Source: Pseudoips prasinana (Eukaryota > Arthropoda > Insecta > Lepidoptera > Nolidae). Taken from it: 64,000 nt of DNA. Each line of letters begins with the position of its first letter. Position 1 is the first letter of the stretch. Made by a program: the position numbers and the translations under genes. The notes beneath the pieces are model-generated. The model had not been told where the DNA came from. It ran no database searches and was given only the letters and a program-made list of their open reading frames with translations. Of the stretch, positions 1 to 10,700 are shown piece after piece. The stretch spans positions 7,637,201 through 7,701,200 of the forward strand of contig OX621257.1 in NCBI GenBank assembly GCA_951640165.1, given 5' to 3'.

Positions 1-2799
1 TAATCGTGTACGAGTTTGTTCCTCGGTTGGCACAAAGACCTACGGCTATTTACGGTAACTATAGATATCGGCTCAAAGGGGCCGATTGGGATTTTTTCAG
101 AGCTCTTTTTGCCGCGCATGCCAGGGATTTCACCCGGGATGAACTAACAACAGAGGAATGTGCTGTAATGATGTCGGACACTTTTACCTACTGTGCCGAT
201 ATTGCCATAGGCCGCGTCCCTATCACTAATATTCGAAGATGCGATTGGTGGAATAACTACTTAATTAAAGTTCGATGTGAATTTCGGAGAGCACGTAAAA
301 AATATAATAAACTAAAAAAACGTAAAATTGTAGGCGATGTTTTAAATAATGCATATATAAATCTCAAAATAGCTCGTTCACGTTACCGCTCGTCAATAGA
401 GAAATCCAAAGGCAATCTTATTAGAAAAATAGTCGATAAATTAGATAAAGAAGGCCCGTGGTCGCCCCTATACCATGAGTTTAAAGCAAATAGGTCTATA
501 GATTTAGCTTATATTCAAAATATAAAAATCAATAATACCTACACCAGTGGCATAGAGGAGACCACGGAATCCTTACTTAATTCGCTCATACCTGATGATA
601 GTTCCTTGAACGATAATGACTACCATAAGCAAATTAGACAGTGGGCAAACAATCCACCCGCTACCTATATGTCTAGTCTTCCTACAATTAATGAGTTTAT
701 GAATACTGTGAAATCGCTACCTGTTAACAAAGCTTCAGGTGAAGATAAAATATCCAACAAAATGATAATAGAAGCCACAAAACAATCCGGTGATTCAATA
801 CTAAAAGTTTTTAATCGTTGCATATCTGAAGGGACTTTTCCGCGTTCTTGGCGCAGCGGTTTTATTCGTATTATACCAAAAAATGGCGATAAACTGCCTG
901 AAGACCCTAAGTCATACCGACCAATAACGTTACTGCCTTCCTTAGGCAAGCTTCTAGAACGACTTATTGTACCGCGATTGCTGCCGGGAGGACCAAAATT
1001 TCACGGAAATCAATTTGGTTTTACTGCGGGTAAATCGACAGTGGACGCAGCTATCTCAGTGAGGAAAGCTGTAAACTCGTCCGAATGTAAATACGTTTTG
1101 GCCATATTCCTAGATATTTCAGGGGCGTTTGATAATACTTGGTGGCCAATTTTGTTACAAAAACTTAAGTTACGCGGTTGTTACAGTAATATATATTCGA
1201 TAATCACATCTTATTTCGTACATGGCTCTGCAACTCTTAAGCTTGGTCACTTCAGAGTCACTAAATCGTTAACCATGGGTTGCCCCCAGGGCTCAGTGCT
1301 CGCGCCGTATCTCTGGAACTTGGGTTTTGATGACTTCTTGACATTACCCTTGCCATCACGCTGCTCTCTAACGGCATATGCTGACGATGGCCTCTTACTT
1401 ATACAGGGTAACTCCAGGAGAGAGTTGGAAAATCTGGCTCAAACTTGCTTAAGTATGATAAGTGAATGGGGTAAAAGAAATCGCCTTACATTTGCTCCTC
1501 ATAAAACCTACCAACTCCTTCTTAAAGGTGAACTAAAATCCCCCCCGGGCGTAAAACTTAATAATGTTACTGTAAAACGCAAAATATCAACCTGTTATTT
1601 GGGTTTAGTTTTAGAAAAGAATTTCTCGTTTATAGAACATATTAAATCAGTTGGGGAAAAAGCTAAGCGAAACTTTTTTGCACTTACAAGGATATCGACG
1701 GCAACCTGGGGCCTCTCTTTTAATACTCTTAAAATCATTTACGGGGCAACCTATCTTGGGTGTATATGCTACGGTTCGCCTGTGTGGGCTGATAGGGCTA
1801 CCATCGGAGCTGCTCGCCGTAAATTACTACAAAGCCAGAGGTTGGCGTTGATATTTCTGTGTAAAGCCTATAGAACAGTGAGCACAGAGGCCCTACCTGT
1901 CCTAGCGGGTGTACTACCGGTTGATCTTGAAGTACAAAGACGAGCAGCAATGTATTATTCTACGCGCGATAATTTAGAAAATGATTTCTTATCATTACGC
2001 GACCGTGCGAAAATAACCAGGCTATTTATGCCAATAGCTGACTTAAATAACGAACTACTAAATGAATGGCAATGTAGATGGAATACGTCAACCAAGGGTC
2101 GCCATCTGCACCAGTTCTTTCCGGACGTACGCGAACGGTTAAATAAAACTTGGCTAATCATAGACCATTGTGTTGCACAATTTCTTACCGGACACGGCAA
2201 TTTTAAAAGTAAATTGTATAGTTTCAAATTAGTATCTTCACCAATCTGTCTGTGCTCAACATCCAGTAACGAATATGAACAAACTGCTCACCACATCCTG
2301 TGGGAGTGTGATCTCTGGCAAAATCAGCGTAATATTATGTTAAACAGCTTGCAACCAATATCTGGAGTAGTTTATTATACGGATCTTGTAGCAACAAGGA
2401 ACAACTTCCGTGCGTTTAAGCGTTTTTGCCATACCTACTATTGGAAACAAATATAACAGCTCACTTAGGACCCTTAAATTGATCCTCGGTGCTTTTGCAG
2501 CTGGCTTCTCTAGTTGCAAATCTCTCATTTTATGAGGCTATAGCCTCTTTACATCATTCTGTCTCCCGCTTTGCTCTGGAGGGAAGTGGAACTATTCATT
2601 TTCTAACTCCTCCTTTTTTCTGTTTCTGATTAAATTCGTTGCGGGATCCAAGACAGTTAAAGCGATTCCCCGGGACATGCCTGAGCTTCACCGCTCAGTG
2701 TCATTTCATTGTGTGCCACTGTTGATCCTGGCTTACAGGAGTTGCAGTGGTGGGTAAGAGGGAGGGACTAGTCCCGATAAAAAAAAAAAAAAAAAAAAA
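1..2799 (+). mobile_element. R1-clade non-LTR retrotransposon, 3' portion
   Basis: This is a non-LTR element running off the left edge of the window. It holds an open reverse-transcriptase frame (6-2456), a 3' UTR of about 320 bases and a poly(A) run at about 2779-2799. The last 560 bases recur as a separate 5'-truncated copy at 31523-32081, which confirms the 3' terminus (GACTAGTCCCGAT followed by A). No endonuclease domain is seen, but it could lie left of position 1. The element abuts a CR1/Jockey-like element at 2800 and may have inserted into it. Confidence 0.85.
6..2456 (+). CDS. R1-clade reverse transcriptase (ORF2, 3' part)
   Basis: The frame of 816 codons is open from the window edge, so the true start is probably upstream. 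It encodes the reverse transcriptase that copies element RNA at a nicked target. Visible RT signatures are YRPITLLPSLGKLLER (about residue 305), FLDISGAFDNTWW (about 370), GCPQGSVLAPYLWN (about 425) and the catalytic AYADDGLLL (about 457). The thumb region STEALPVLAGVLPVDLEVQRR is typical of R1 elements. A C-terminal CLC...HHILWEC pattern matches the CCHC finger of R1 elements. There are no internal stops or frameshifts, so this copy is fairly young. GCPQG in place of GVPQG favours the R1/LOA/I group over Jockey. The R1 assignment is from motifs only. Confidence 0.85.
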   Translation: MYEFVPRLAQRPTAIYGNYRYRLKGADWDFFRALFAAHARDFTRDELTTEECAVMMSDTFTYCADIAIGRVPITNIRRCDWWNNYLIKVRCEFRRARKKYNKLKKRKIVGDVLNNAYINLKIARSRYRSSIEKSKGNLIRKIVDKLDKEGPWSPLYHEFKANRSIDLAYIQNIKINNTYTSGIEETTESLLNSLIPDDSSLNDNDYHKQIRQWANNPPATYMSSLPTINEFMNTVKSLPVNKASGEDKISNKMIIEATKQSGDSILKVFNRCISEGTFPRSWRSGFIRIIPKNGDKLPEDPKSYRPITLLPSLGKLLERLIVPRLLPGGPKFHGNQFGFTAGKSTVDAAISVRKAVNSSECKYVLAIFLDISGAFDNTWWPILLQKLKLRGCYSNIYSIITSYFVHGSATLKLGHFRVTKSLTMGCPQGSVLAPYLWNLGFDDFLTLPLPSRCSLTAYADDGLLLIQGNSRRELENLAQTCLSMISEWGKRNRLTFAPHKTYQLLLKGELKSPPGVKLNNVTVKRKISTCYLGLVLEKNFSFIEHIKSVGEKAKRNFFALTRISTATWGLSFNTLKIIYGATYLGCICYGSPVWADRATIGAARRKLLQSQRLALIFLCKAYRTVSTEALPVLAGVLPVDLEVQRRAAMYYSTRDNLENDFLSLRDRAKITRLFMPIADLNNELLNEWQCRWNTSTKGRHLHQFFPDVRERLNKTWLIIDHCVAQFLTGHGNFKSKLYSFKLVSSPICLCSTSSNEYEQTAHHILWECDLWQNQRNIMLNSLQPISGVVYYTDLVATRNNFRAFKRFCHTYYWKQI

Positions 2800-2825
2800 G
2801 ATATAGAAACTATTGCACTAAAATC

Positions 2826-4698
2826 TTGAAAAAGCTAAAAAGACAGTATGAAAGAACCGAGCTAATTGAAGCTGGTGGTGATGACAAAAAGATATGGCGT
2901 ATCATTAAAAGAGTAACAAATAGTTCTACATCCAAAGACCCCTCTACAAACTTATTAACGTCATCGATGTCACCAAAAGATTCAGTGAATTCGGTAAACA
3001 AGTTTTTCGTTGATATTGGTAAAAACCTAGCTAATGACATTAAACAAGGGTCAAGTAAAGTCAAGGGTACACCGACACTGACTGGATGACTAATTCTCCA
3101 TTGCATTCATTTGCTATGTTAAAAACCGGTGTAGAGGAAGTGGCAGCAATCCTTATGTCTCTAAAAAGTGATTCCGCTTCTGGGTGGGACAACACCCTTC
3201 CAAGTTGCTAAAGAGATATAAAAATGTACTTGTCCCTCATCTAACATATATATTTAATCTCTGTCTTAGCACAAGTACATTCCCATCCTATCTCAAAAAG
3301 TCTATCGTGCAACCTATACACAAAGGTGGGGATAGAGATTGTGTTAACAACTATCGACCTATTGCAATCCTTCCATCGGTATCTAAGATATTAGAGAGGC
3401 TCATTAATAAAAGACTGATTGCCTATCTCGAAGACAAACATCTTTTATCTATAAATCAATTTGGTTTCAGAAATAAAAAATCTACTAATGACGCAGTTTT
3501 AGATCTTACAAATCATGTAGCCACACAAATAGATAAACAACAAAAGGTACTCTCAATTTTCTTAGATCTAAAAAAAGCATTTGACACAGTCTCTATTCCC
3601 ATACTGTTATCTAAATTGCAATTGCTCGGTGTTCGTGGACTCCCACTGCAAATCTTTAAAGACTACCTCAGCAATAGGACCCAATGTGTTAAAATTCAGG
3701 ACTGCAAGAGTGATGAACTCCCAATTACATTTGGAGTCCCACAGGGCAGTGTGATTGGCCCAACGTTATTTCTAGTCTACGTTAACCAACTCTGTAACCT
3801 AACCCTCACAAATGGTAAAAAAATATTCTTTGCCTTCGCGGATGACACTGTGCTAACTTTCTCGGGCAGTTCCTGGCAAGAAATGTTTGAAGTAGCGCAA
3901 GAAGGTCTTAACACAGTCATGAACTGGTTGTCAAACCACTTACTAACCCTTAATGTCGACAAAACGAAAATTATAACATACACCCTTCGCCAATCAACAC
4001 AGCCTCCTGATACACTAGCACTAACAGCTCATGCATCCTCAATCATACACACGAATTTTATAAATTGTCCTTGCCCTAAACTTGAACGCGCCTCTAAACT
4101 CAAATATTTGGGCATCACGATTGATCACAACCTTACCTTTACTGATCATATAGAGACACTAACTACACGAATGCGTAAAATAATATTTATTTTTAAAACC
4201 CTTCGTCATATCGCTGAGGCCCGCCTTGTTAAAAGAGTCTACCTATCACTGTCTCAATCCATTTTAACCTATTGCATATCAATTTGGGGAGGGGCACAAA
4301 GGACAGCAATGTTGAAATTAGAAAGAGCCCAAAGAGCCATTTTAAAAGTGAGTACTTTCCGACCATTTCCCTTTCCAACGGAAGAACTGTACAAGTCTTG
4401 TGAAGTACTTACAGTGAGGCAACTTTTTGTAGTTAATATAATACTCCTACAACATAAAAACACGCCTTTTCATGAAATTACCAAGCGCCGCAAGGACTTG
4501 GTGTGTGACACATTTCAAAGCAACTTCTCTTTTACACAATGCTTTTTCTGTTATTTAGGACCCAATCTTTATAATAAAATAAACAAGAAACTGAGCATTT
4601 ACTCTCTCTCTTTACATGCATGTAAAGAAGCCGTCACAAAACTACTGCTAACAATGAATTTTCAAGAAACAGAACAATTATTACAGCAAGTTTCCTAA
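2826..4698 (+). pseudogene. CR1/Jockey-like reverse transcriptase with two frameshifts
   Basis: The N-terminal linker is read at 2826-3089. Coding similarity then moves to another frame near 3086 (residues SLKSDSASGWDN) and to a third near 3198, which stays open for about 500 codons to 4698. RT motifs in the last segment are VNNYRPIAILPSVSKILER, FLDLKKAFDTV, FGVPQGSVIGPTLF and AFADDTVLTF, where YADD is replaced by FADD. Thumb and C-terminal regions follow. The two shifts mean this copy cannot make one protein. The exact clade (CR1, Daphne, Kiri) was not resolved. Confidence 0.75.
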
Positions 4699-4724
4699 TA
4701 CCACGCCCACTCACATACGTAAAC

Positions 4725-4799
4725 ACTCATACGCGCGCGCGCGCTCATAAACACACACCCACACACTGACATACACACACACACACACACACACACATT
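4725..4799. repeat. CG/CA dinucleotide microsatellite
   Basis: A run of alternating CG (about 4731-4744) is followed by interrupted then pure CA repeats (to about 4797), inside the 3' UTR of the CR1/Jockey-like element. Confidence 0.9.
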
Positions 4800-5137
4800 A
4801 ATATAAGAGCTTTCTATTAACATCTATTATCTAATATAAGTTTTTTTGTATTTTGTTCATATTATTACTTTTTCTCTTTTTATGTTAACTTTCACCCTAT
4901 AAATAATAGATGAATAATGATGGAACTATATAAACAAAGTTGGGCCTAGCACCTTTAATACAAGTTGTCTCCGAATAACTTAGCTAAGGTGCTAGCCACC
5001 ACACAGTTTGCGAAATATATTGTGACGACCAAACAATTTTATTATTTAAAAATGTATTGCATTTTACTGTACGCAACTATTATTGTTATAGTTTTATGTT
5101 ATGTGGTGAAATAAACTATTATCTTATCTTATCTTAT

Positions 5138-6174
5138 CATGTCTTTCTTTATTCTTCTGTGAAGAAAATTTACTCTTAATTCTTGTCTAGTTATCATTTT
5201 ATACAGAAATGGAATGAGCGCCAATTACCATACGTCAAGCTAAATCACTGCGTCAATTTAAAAACGTCTTCTAAAGGAAATAATTTGTCACTACAAGATC
5301 ATCAGTAGGTAATAGCATCTTCAATGTTATTGATGACTCCTATTACAGTATGTATATATATATCTAGTATGCTATTTATATTATAAATATTTTTGCTCTG
5401 AACACGCGCAACTATCCGTGACTGTATCTTTTCTCCTTTTTCCTAAGTAGGTTGTGTAGAATAGATCACATTTTAGTGATAAGGCCGCTAAATGTGCTCT
5501 TATCTGTATAATGTGTATTGTTATTGTTTTGAGTAATTCTTTGGTTTATAGTAAAGAGTTTAATTAATTAATTTATTTAGGAAGACCAACAGCAAATAGT
5601 AACAATCATATGCAGTTATTATAGTTCCTGAGAGCCAATAAAAGGTCTTCACGAATAGATAGTTGCATATGTAACAATATTTTGATCAAATAAAGTTAAG
5701 TTATAATAATTAAACACGATTACACAATTTTTAAAAAAAAAAGTCTAGGCCGAGTACCTTTCTCACTGTCTCGATTTTATCAACAAAAATATGATAATTA
5801 AACAATTTAATTTGGCTGTTAAAACAGTTTCCAGCTCTCCACAAAAATGCATTTTGCCTATAGTTTGTGGATACCAAAGGAAGATGGAACGGAGTGTAGA
5901 GGCTCACCACTTTCGTGGGAATATCGAACGTTATTTTGTTTAGTAGGTCAAGGCAATCTAAAGCACCAGACAAGATGTTAAGTAGATATGTTGTATCAGC
6001 TATTTCACGCCGCATGGCCAGGGGCAGCATATGAAAATGTGCACATAATTTTATATAATCATCAGAATTATAATTATAATTAACATAGATATTTAATAAA
6101 TTTCTGTCGTATGTTTTCTATACGGGATATGTATATGTTTAAGGTCTAAATAATATTTTTTTTTTGTAATTTAG
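5138..6174. other. AT-rich flank with one LINE relic
   Basis: This lies between the CR1-like tail and the first visible P450 exon. Except for the minus-strand LINE relic listed separately (5731-6030), I see only AT-rich sequence. I looked here for the missing P450 N-terminal exons, using the exon 3 sequence of copy B as guide, and did not find them. Confidence 0.5.
5731..6030 (-). pseudogene. C-terminal relic of a CR1/Jockey-like RT
   Basis: The minus strand is open for 99 codons and reads RREIADTTYLLNILSGALD, then LLNKI and PFHLP. This matches the pattern of the very C-terminal segment of CR1/Jockey-group RT proteins (RR..D...LYKLLNG..DC..LL..I.F..P). No RT core lies upstream, so it is a 5'-truncated fossil. 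It sits in what is probably an intron of the P450 gene. Confidence 0.6.
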
Positions 6175-6360
6175 GTGAAATTTGGAAGCGCCACCGCAAA
6201 CTGCTAATTCCAGCGTTCGGCTTGCCCATAATGCACAGCTTTTTGGGAGTGTTCAACAGTCAGGCAAGGAAACTTGTAGACAATCTTAAAGCGGAAGTGT
6301 CTAAGGGATGGTTTTATCCTACTGATTATTTGAGACATTATTCTTTGGAAACTACATGCT
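6175..6360 (+). CDS. P450 A exon with helix C
   Basis: AG acceptor at 6173-6174 and GT donor (GTAAGT) at 6361. The exon is 186 bases, enters with two bases of a split Gly codon and leaves in phase 1. It carries WKRHR, the helix-C Trp/Arg that contacts haem propionate, and FNSQARKLVDNL. The paralogous exon of copy B has the same length and phase. Confidence 0.9.
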
Positions 6361-7705
6361 GTAAGTATTTTAGTTATCTATTTTGAACTCGAGTGGCCGT
6401 TTAAAATCGTTAAACATATTCTCTAGCATCACCAGTGAAAGTTATCTTTACGTGGAAGAAAAAACAACATCTGGAATCTGATAGCAGCGCTGCCAACCTG
6501 GTCCGATGGTAAATACAATTGGACTTCATTGAACCCTGCGGTGTGGTTAACAGCGATGAATATCGCCACCTAATCTCATTTTCTTGTGGGGGGGGGGGGG
6601 GATAATACATTTGTTGTATGGAAGCCCCACTTAAATATTGATCACGGTTCATACGATACAGCTTGGTGACAGACAGACGGGCAGCGAAGTCTTAGTAAAA
6701 GGGTCCCATTTTTAACCATGAGTTAAAATGCTTGCTTCGATTTTTTGTATATTAGTACTTTGAGCCTAGGAACTTTGAACTACTCCAAATGCTTAAACTT
6801 TCAGTAACGTCATTTGGAATAACTGGATTTGATGACAATGATTTCGTTCAGAAGTATATGCACGCTGTTGACCAAATGCTAAATATAATGACTAATCGGT
6901 TTCAACACATTTGGCTGCATAGTGATCTTATATTTAAATGGTCAGGACAAAAGAAGAAGCTCGACAATTATGTGAAAATAGTGAATGCTATATCCAATGA
7001 GGTAAGTGTGTACAATAAATATTCTATTCTAATCTATTGTTCTCGTTACACTGGTAACGCTGATTGGTTTTGGCGTATTGAATGAGAAGAGATGTAGATG
7101 ATGATCTTGTGAGGGTAGTTGGAAGCCGTTGGAGAGCCGAGATCTTTCTTTGCTGAATGCCCTTGACTCTGGATGCCAAGTAGATGCCGAGACGTTTATA
7201 GATACCGATATTACGAAGGCATTTGATAAAATATGTCATTCAGTCTTAATTAAAAAATAATATAAAATAAAAACAAAAAAAAATAAAATAAAATAAAATA
7301 AAATAAAATGAAATGAAATGAAATGAAATGAAACGAAACGAAACGAAACGAAACGAAACGAAACGAAACGAAACGAAACGAAACGAAACGAAACGAAACG
7401 AAATAAAATATAATAAAATAAAATAAATAAAGGAAATGAAATGAAACGAAATGAAACGAAACGAAACGAAACGAAACGATATAAAATAAAATTTCGTGTT
7501 TTATAAATGGTTGCACTTAGATATTTAAGATGACACGGGAACCCGCACTAGGATACCCTGTGTTGCAGGATCCAGTCTCGTCCGTCAAGGATTGTTTTAC
7601 AATAAAATGTGCTTAAAAATATTATTCAGGTTACAGAATTAAATAATCAAAATTAAGTGCTGGTACATTACATCTCAATTCTGAATACTGTATAGATCAT
7701 TGTGT

Positions 7706-7783
<78 letters not shown>

Positions 7784-10700
7784 GTGTGTGCGTGAGTGTG
7801 CATGTGTGGGATGTGGATATGTGAGTGCAGGTAAATACATATATTATGCATGTATAGGTGAAGCCATGTGCAAGTTAGTTATTAGTTATGATTTTTCGGT
7901 TTCTATATAATTTAGTCGTAAGAGCCAATCACTAACTAGTTTTTTACATGCATGAACTTGGTTAGTTGCAGTATGTTCAATTCACTGTTAGCATCTGTAG
8001 GGTAGCGAATACCTAGTTTGTAAGACACTTTTAGTATCTAATAGCTCTTTGAGCTCGTTCTATTGTTCTAAAATAACTTTTTGCAGCTGTACCCCATATT
8101 AAAATGCAGTTATTTAAAATTGCCTGACCCAAAGCAAAGTAGGTCATTTTGAGGATCTTATGGTCTGCTATATGTCCAAGTCTTAAATACGAATAGAAGT
8201 TTACTGACGCGAGTAGTTACTGATTCTATTTGATTTCTCCATGTCAAGTGCTTATCAATGATTATGCCAAGGTACCTTATGCTACTAACTTGCTCAAATT
8301 CAGGACACTTACAGTTGCCACTCGAACCATCATTGCATTGGTGAAATTTTAGTGCGGAATTTGTGGGAGCTGCGGTTTTCTGGTGATTGAGAAGTTGACT
8401 ATTTTAGTTTTTCTGACGTTTAAGGTAAAGAGATTGTGCTGTAAGCTTTCGAACATCGGTATACACGGCGATCTGCTAAGATAGATAAATTTAAAATTCT
8501 ATATTCAAAACCATTGTCAAGCACTGGCACTTAAAGGATACCGATCATCATTTCTGCCTATACTCTCTGGTATTCCCTAGGGCTCCCATTTTGGTTCATT
8601 CATTTCAAAATTATTAAAAATTAGTATTGTTATGACAACTAATTAAACACGCATAGGCGCAATGTCTTCACCCAAAAGCCGAATTTCTTAGTATACTATT
8701 ACAAAATTGCTGGCAAAAATGAAACACAGGTAACTACCATTCGCGATCTAGGCATCACTTTGGACTCAAAACTGAGTTTTAATTGTACGTCGATAATGTA
8801 GTAAGTAAAGCATTAAACAATTAGGATTTATCCTACGAGCAAGCAAGTCATTTAAGAATCCCAAAACCATAAAACTGTTATATAATGCTTATGTCAGAAG
8901 TGTTTTAGAATTAGTAGCAAGCGTAGTTTGGAGCCTCCAATATTCTATTCATGTAAATAGGATTGAAAGAGTCCAAAATAACATTTCAAGTCTTTAGACT
9001 ACCGAACAACATTAACTCAACAGCGTTTTTGGAAAATATTCAATTTAAAGTACCTCGATACTCATCCTCCAAAGGAATCAATCCAAAGGAATATAAAATG
9101 TAATTTTAGAACGTCGATCACGTTCTAAAAATACATTTTATATTCTTATATGTCATACCAATTATGCTAAAAATGCTTTTTTCAGACTCTCATGTAATTG
9201 TTATAACAAAAATATGGATCACATGCGTAATATAATGATGATGAAACAGATATTGAGGTTCTATATTCAACAAAAAAAAACTAATTTTGCTTTCATTACA
9301 TTTCTCTAATAAAGCTGGTATGGAAAGAACAGGGCTCTCATAAATCTCTTAGGTTGATTTCAGAGTCGCGCGCGCGAGCGGCGCCGGCTAAACGCGCGCG
9401 CTTACAATTACACTAGATAGTAGTTGCGTTTCACGCAGTTCACACGCGCCGCGTGTGACACGCTCGCCGTCGGCCAGCGCTGCCCGATCTCCTCTACTGG
9501 CAGCTAGCGTTTCAGAGTGACGCGTCTCGCACGCGCCGCTGTTGAGACGCGCTGGCCGCCGGCGCGTGCCGCGCGCGTCTCTCTGAAATCAGCCTTAAAC
9601 TACTAAAGACCAATTATGCGCACCGTGCTCTTAATTAGTTGGCGGATTGTAATGATTAAATTTTAATTATATAGACTGGCTGGGCCGGTTGGCGTGGTTG
9701 GTAAATTGCTTGCCTTTCACGCCGCAGGTCGAGGTTTCGATTCTCACCCAGGATAAATATTTGTGTGCATGAATTAGCAGACGCAGCTCTAGAACATGTT
9801 TTCTCTATTCGTGATCTTGGCGTCGTCATGGATAGTAAATTGACATTCCATGAACATATTATCCGAACATGTAAAGACGCTAGTAAGTGCTTGGGATTTA
9901 TAATGAGGACATCTTCACAATTTAAAAATACTAGAGTAATCAAGCTTCTCTATATAGCCTATGTTCGTAGCAAACTGGAGTACAACGCGATAATTTGGTA
10001 TCCCCATGAAACGCTATATACCCTTATGGTCGAGAAGATACAAAGGAAATTCGCTCGATATCTCTATAAGCGTGAATATGGGTACTATCCATTTTTATAT
10101 CCGTCCATGTTTGTATCTGGAATGGTCGGGCTTGATACTCTACGACTCAGGCGTGAGCTAACGCACATAATACATTATTTTATGTTGCTCTCAAATAAAG
10201 TTGACAACCCCGCGGTACGTGAATGTATTTATCTCTTTGCACCTTCCAAAAGAATTCGTGGCAGTGGCAGGCGCCAACATAGACTCCTCTCCTGTCCGCC
10301 AACATGGCGCCCTCAACAAAGAGAGAACTGTCCAACGGCTAGAGCCATTAAGCTTATAAACGGTTTCCTGCAATCAAATCCACATGCAGACATATTTTTT
10401 GACGCAGTTAGTACAACATTTAGAAATGTAATAGAGTATTTAAATAGCGCCAAATCTTAAAATCAATGTAGCTTTTTGTGTGTTTGTGTTTGTCTTTATT
10501 ATTGTTGTTTAATTTCATATTTCATTTGACATATAGTTATAGAATTTTAATGTAGCGTAATCATAATCTTTAGTTGATAAGTATAGATTATAAGCGCTTT
10601 GGTGTTAACTGTAAGCTTATATTTTGTCAATAAATAAATGATAAATGATAAATTCATAAATTCATGAACATGTCTCTTTGGCCTGAGACTGGGTGTAATT

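Larger units (their letters stand above)
2800..5137 (+). mobile_element. CR1/Jockey-group non-LTR retrotransposon, 5' truncated, frameshifted
   Basis: A degenerate element begins directly after the poly(A) of the preceding R1-like element. It holds RT coding sequence in three successive frames (2826-3089, 3086 to about 3198, 3184-4698), then a 3' UTR with CA and CG microsatellites. It ends in a TTATC-type tandem tail (about 5112-5137). Tails of short repeats instead of poly(A) are usual for CR1-like elements. The 5' part is either left of the window, beyond the R1-like insertion, or absent. Confidence 0.75.

Noticed and set aside
5138..6174. Missing N-terminal exons of P450 A
   Set aside because: No sequence resembling exons 1-3 of copy B was found; they are more likely left of the window.
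7250..7516. Phe/Ser-rich minus-strand frame
   Set aside because: Produced by the AAACG microsatellite.
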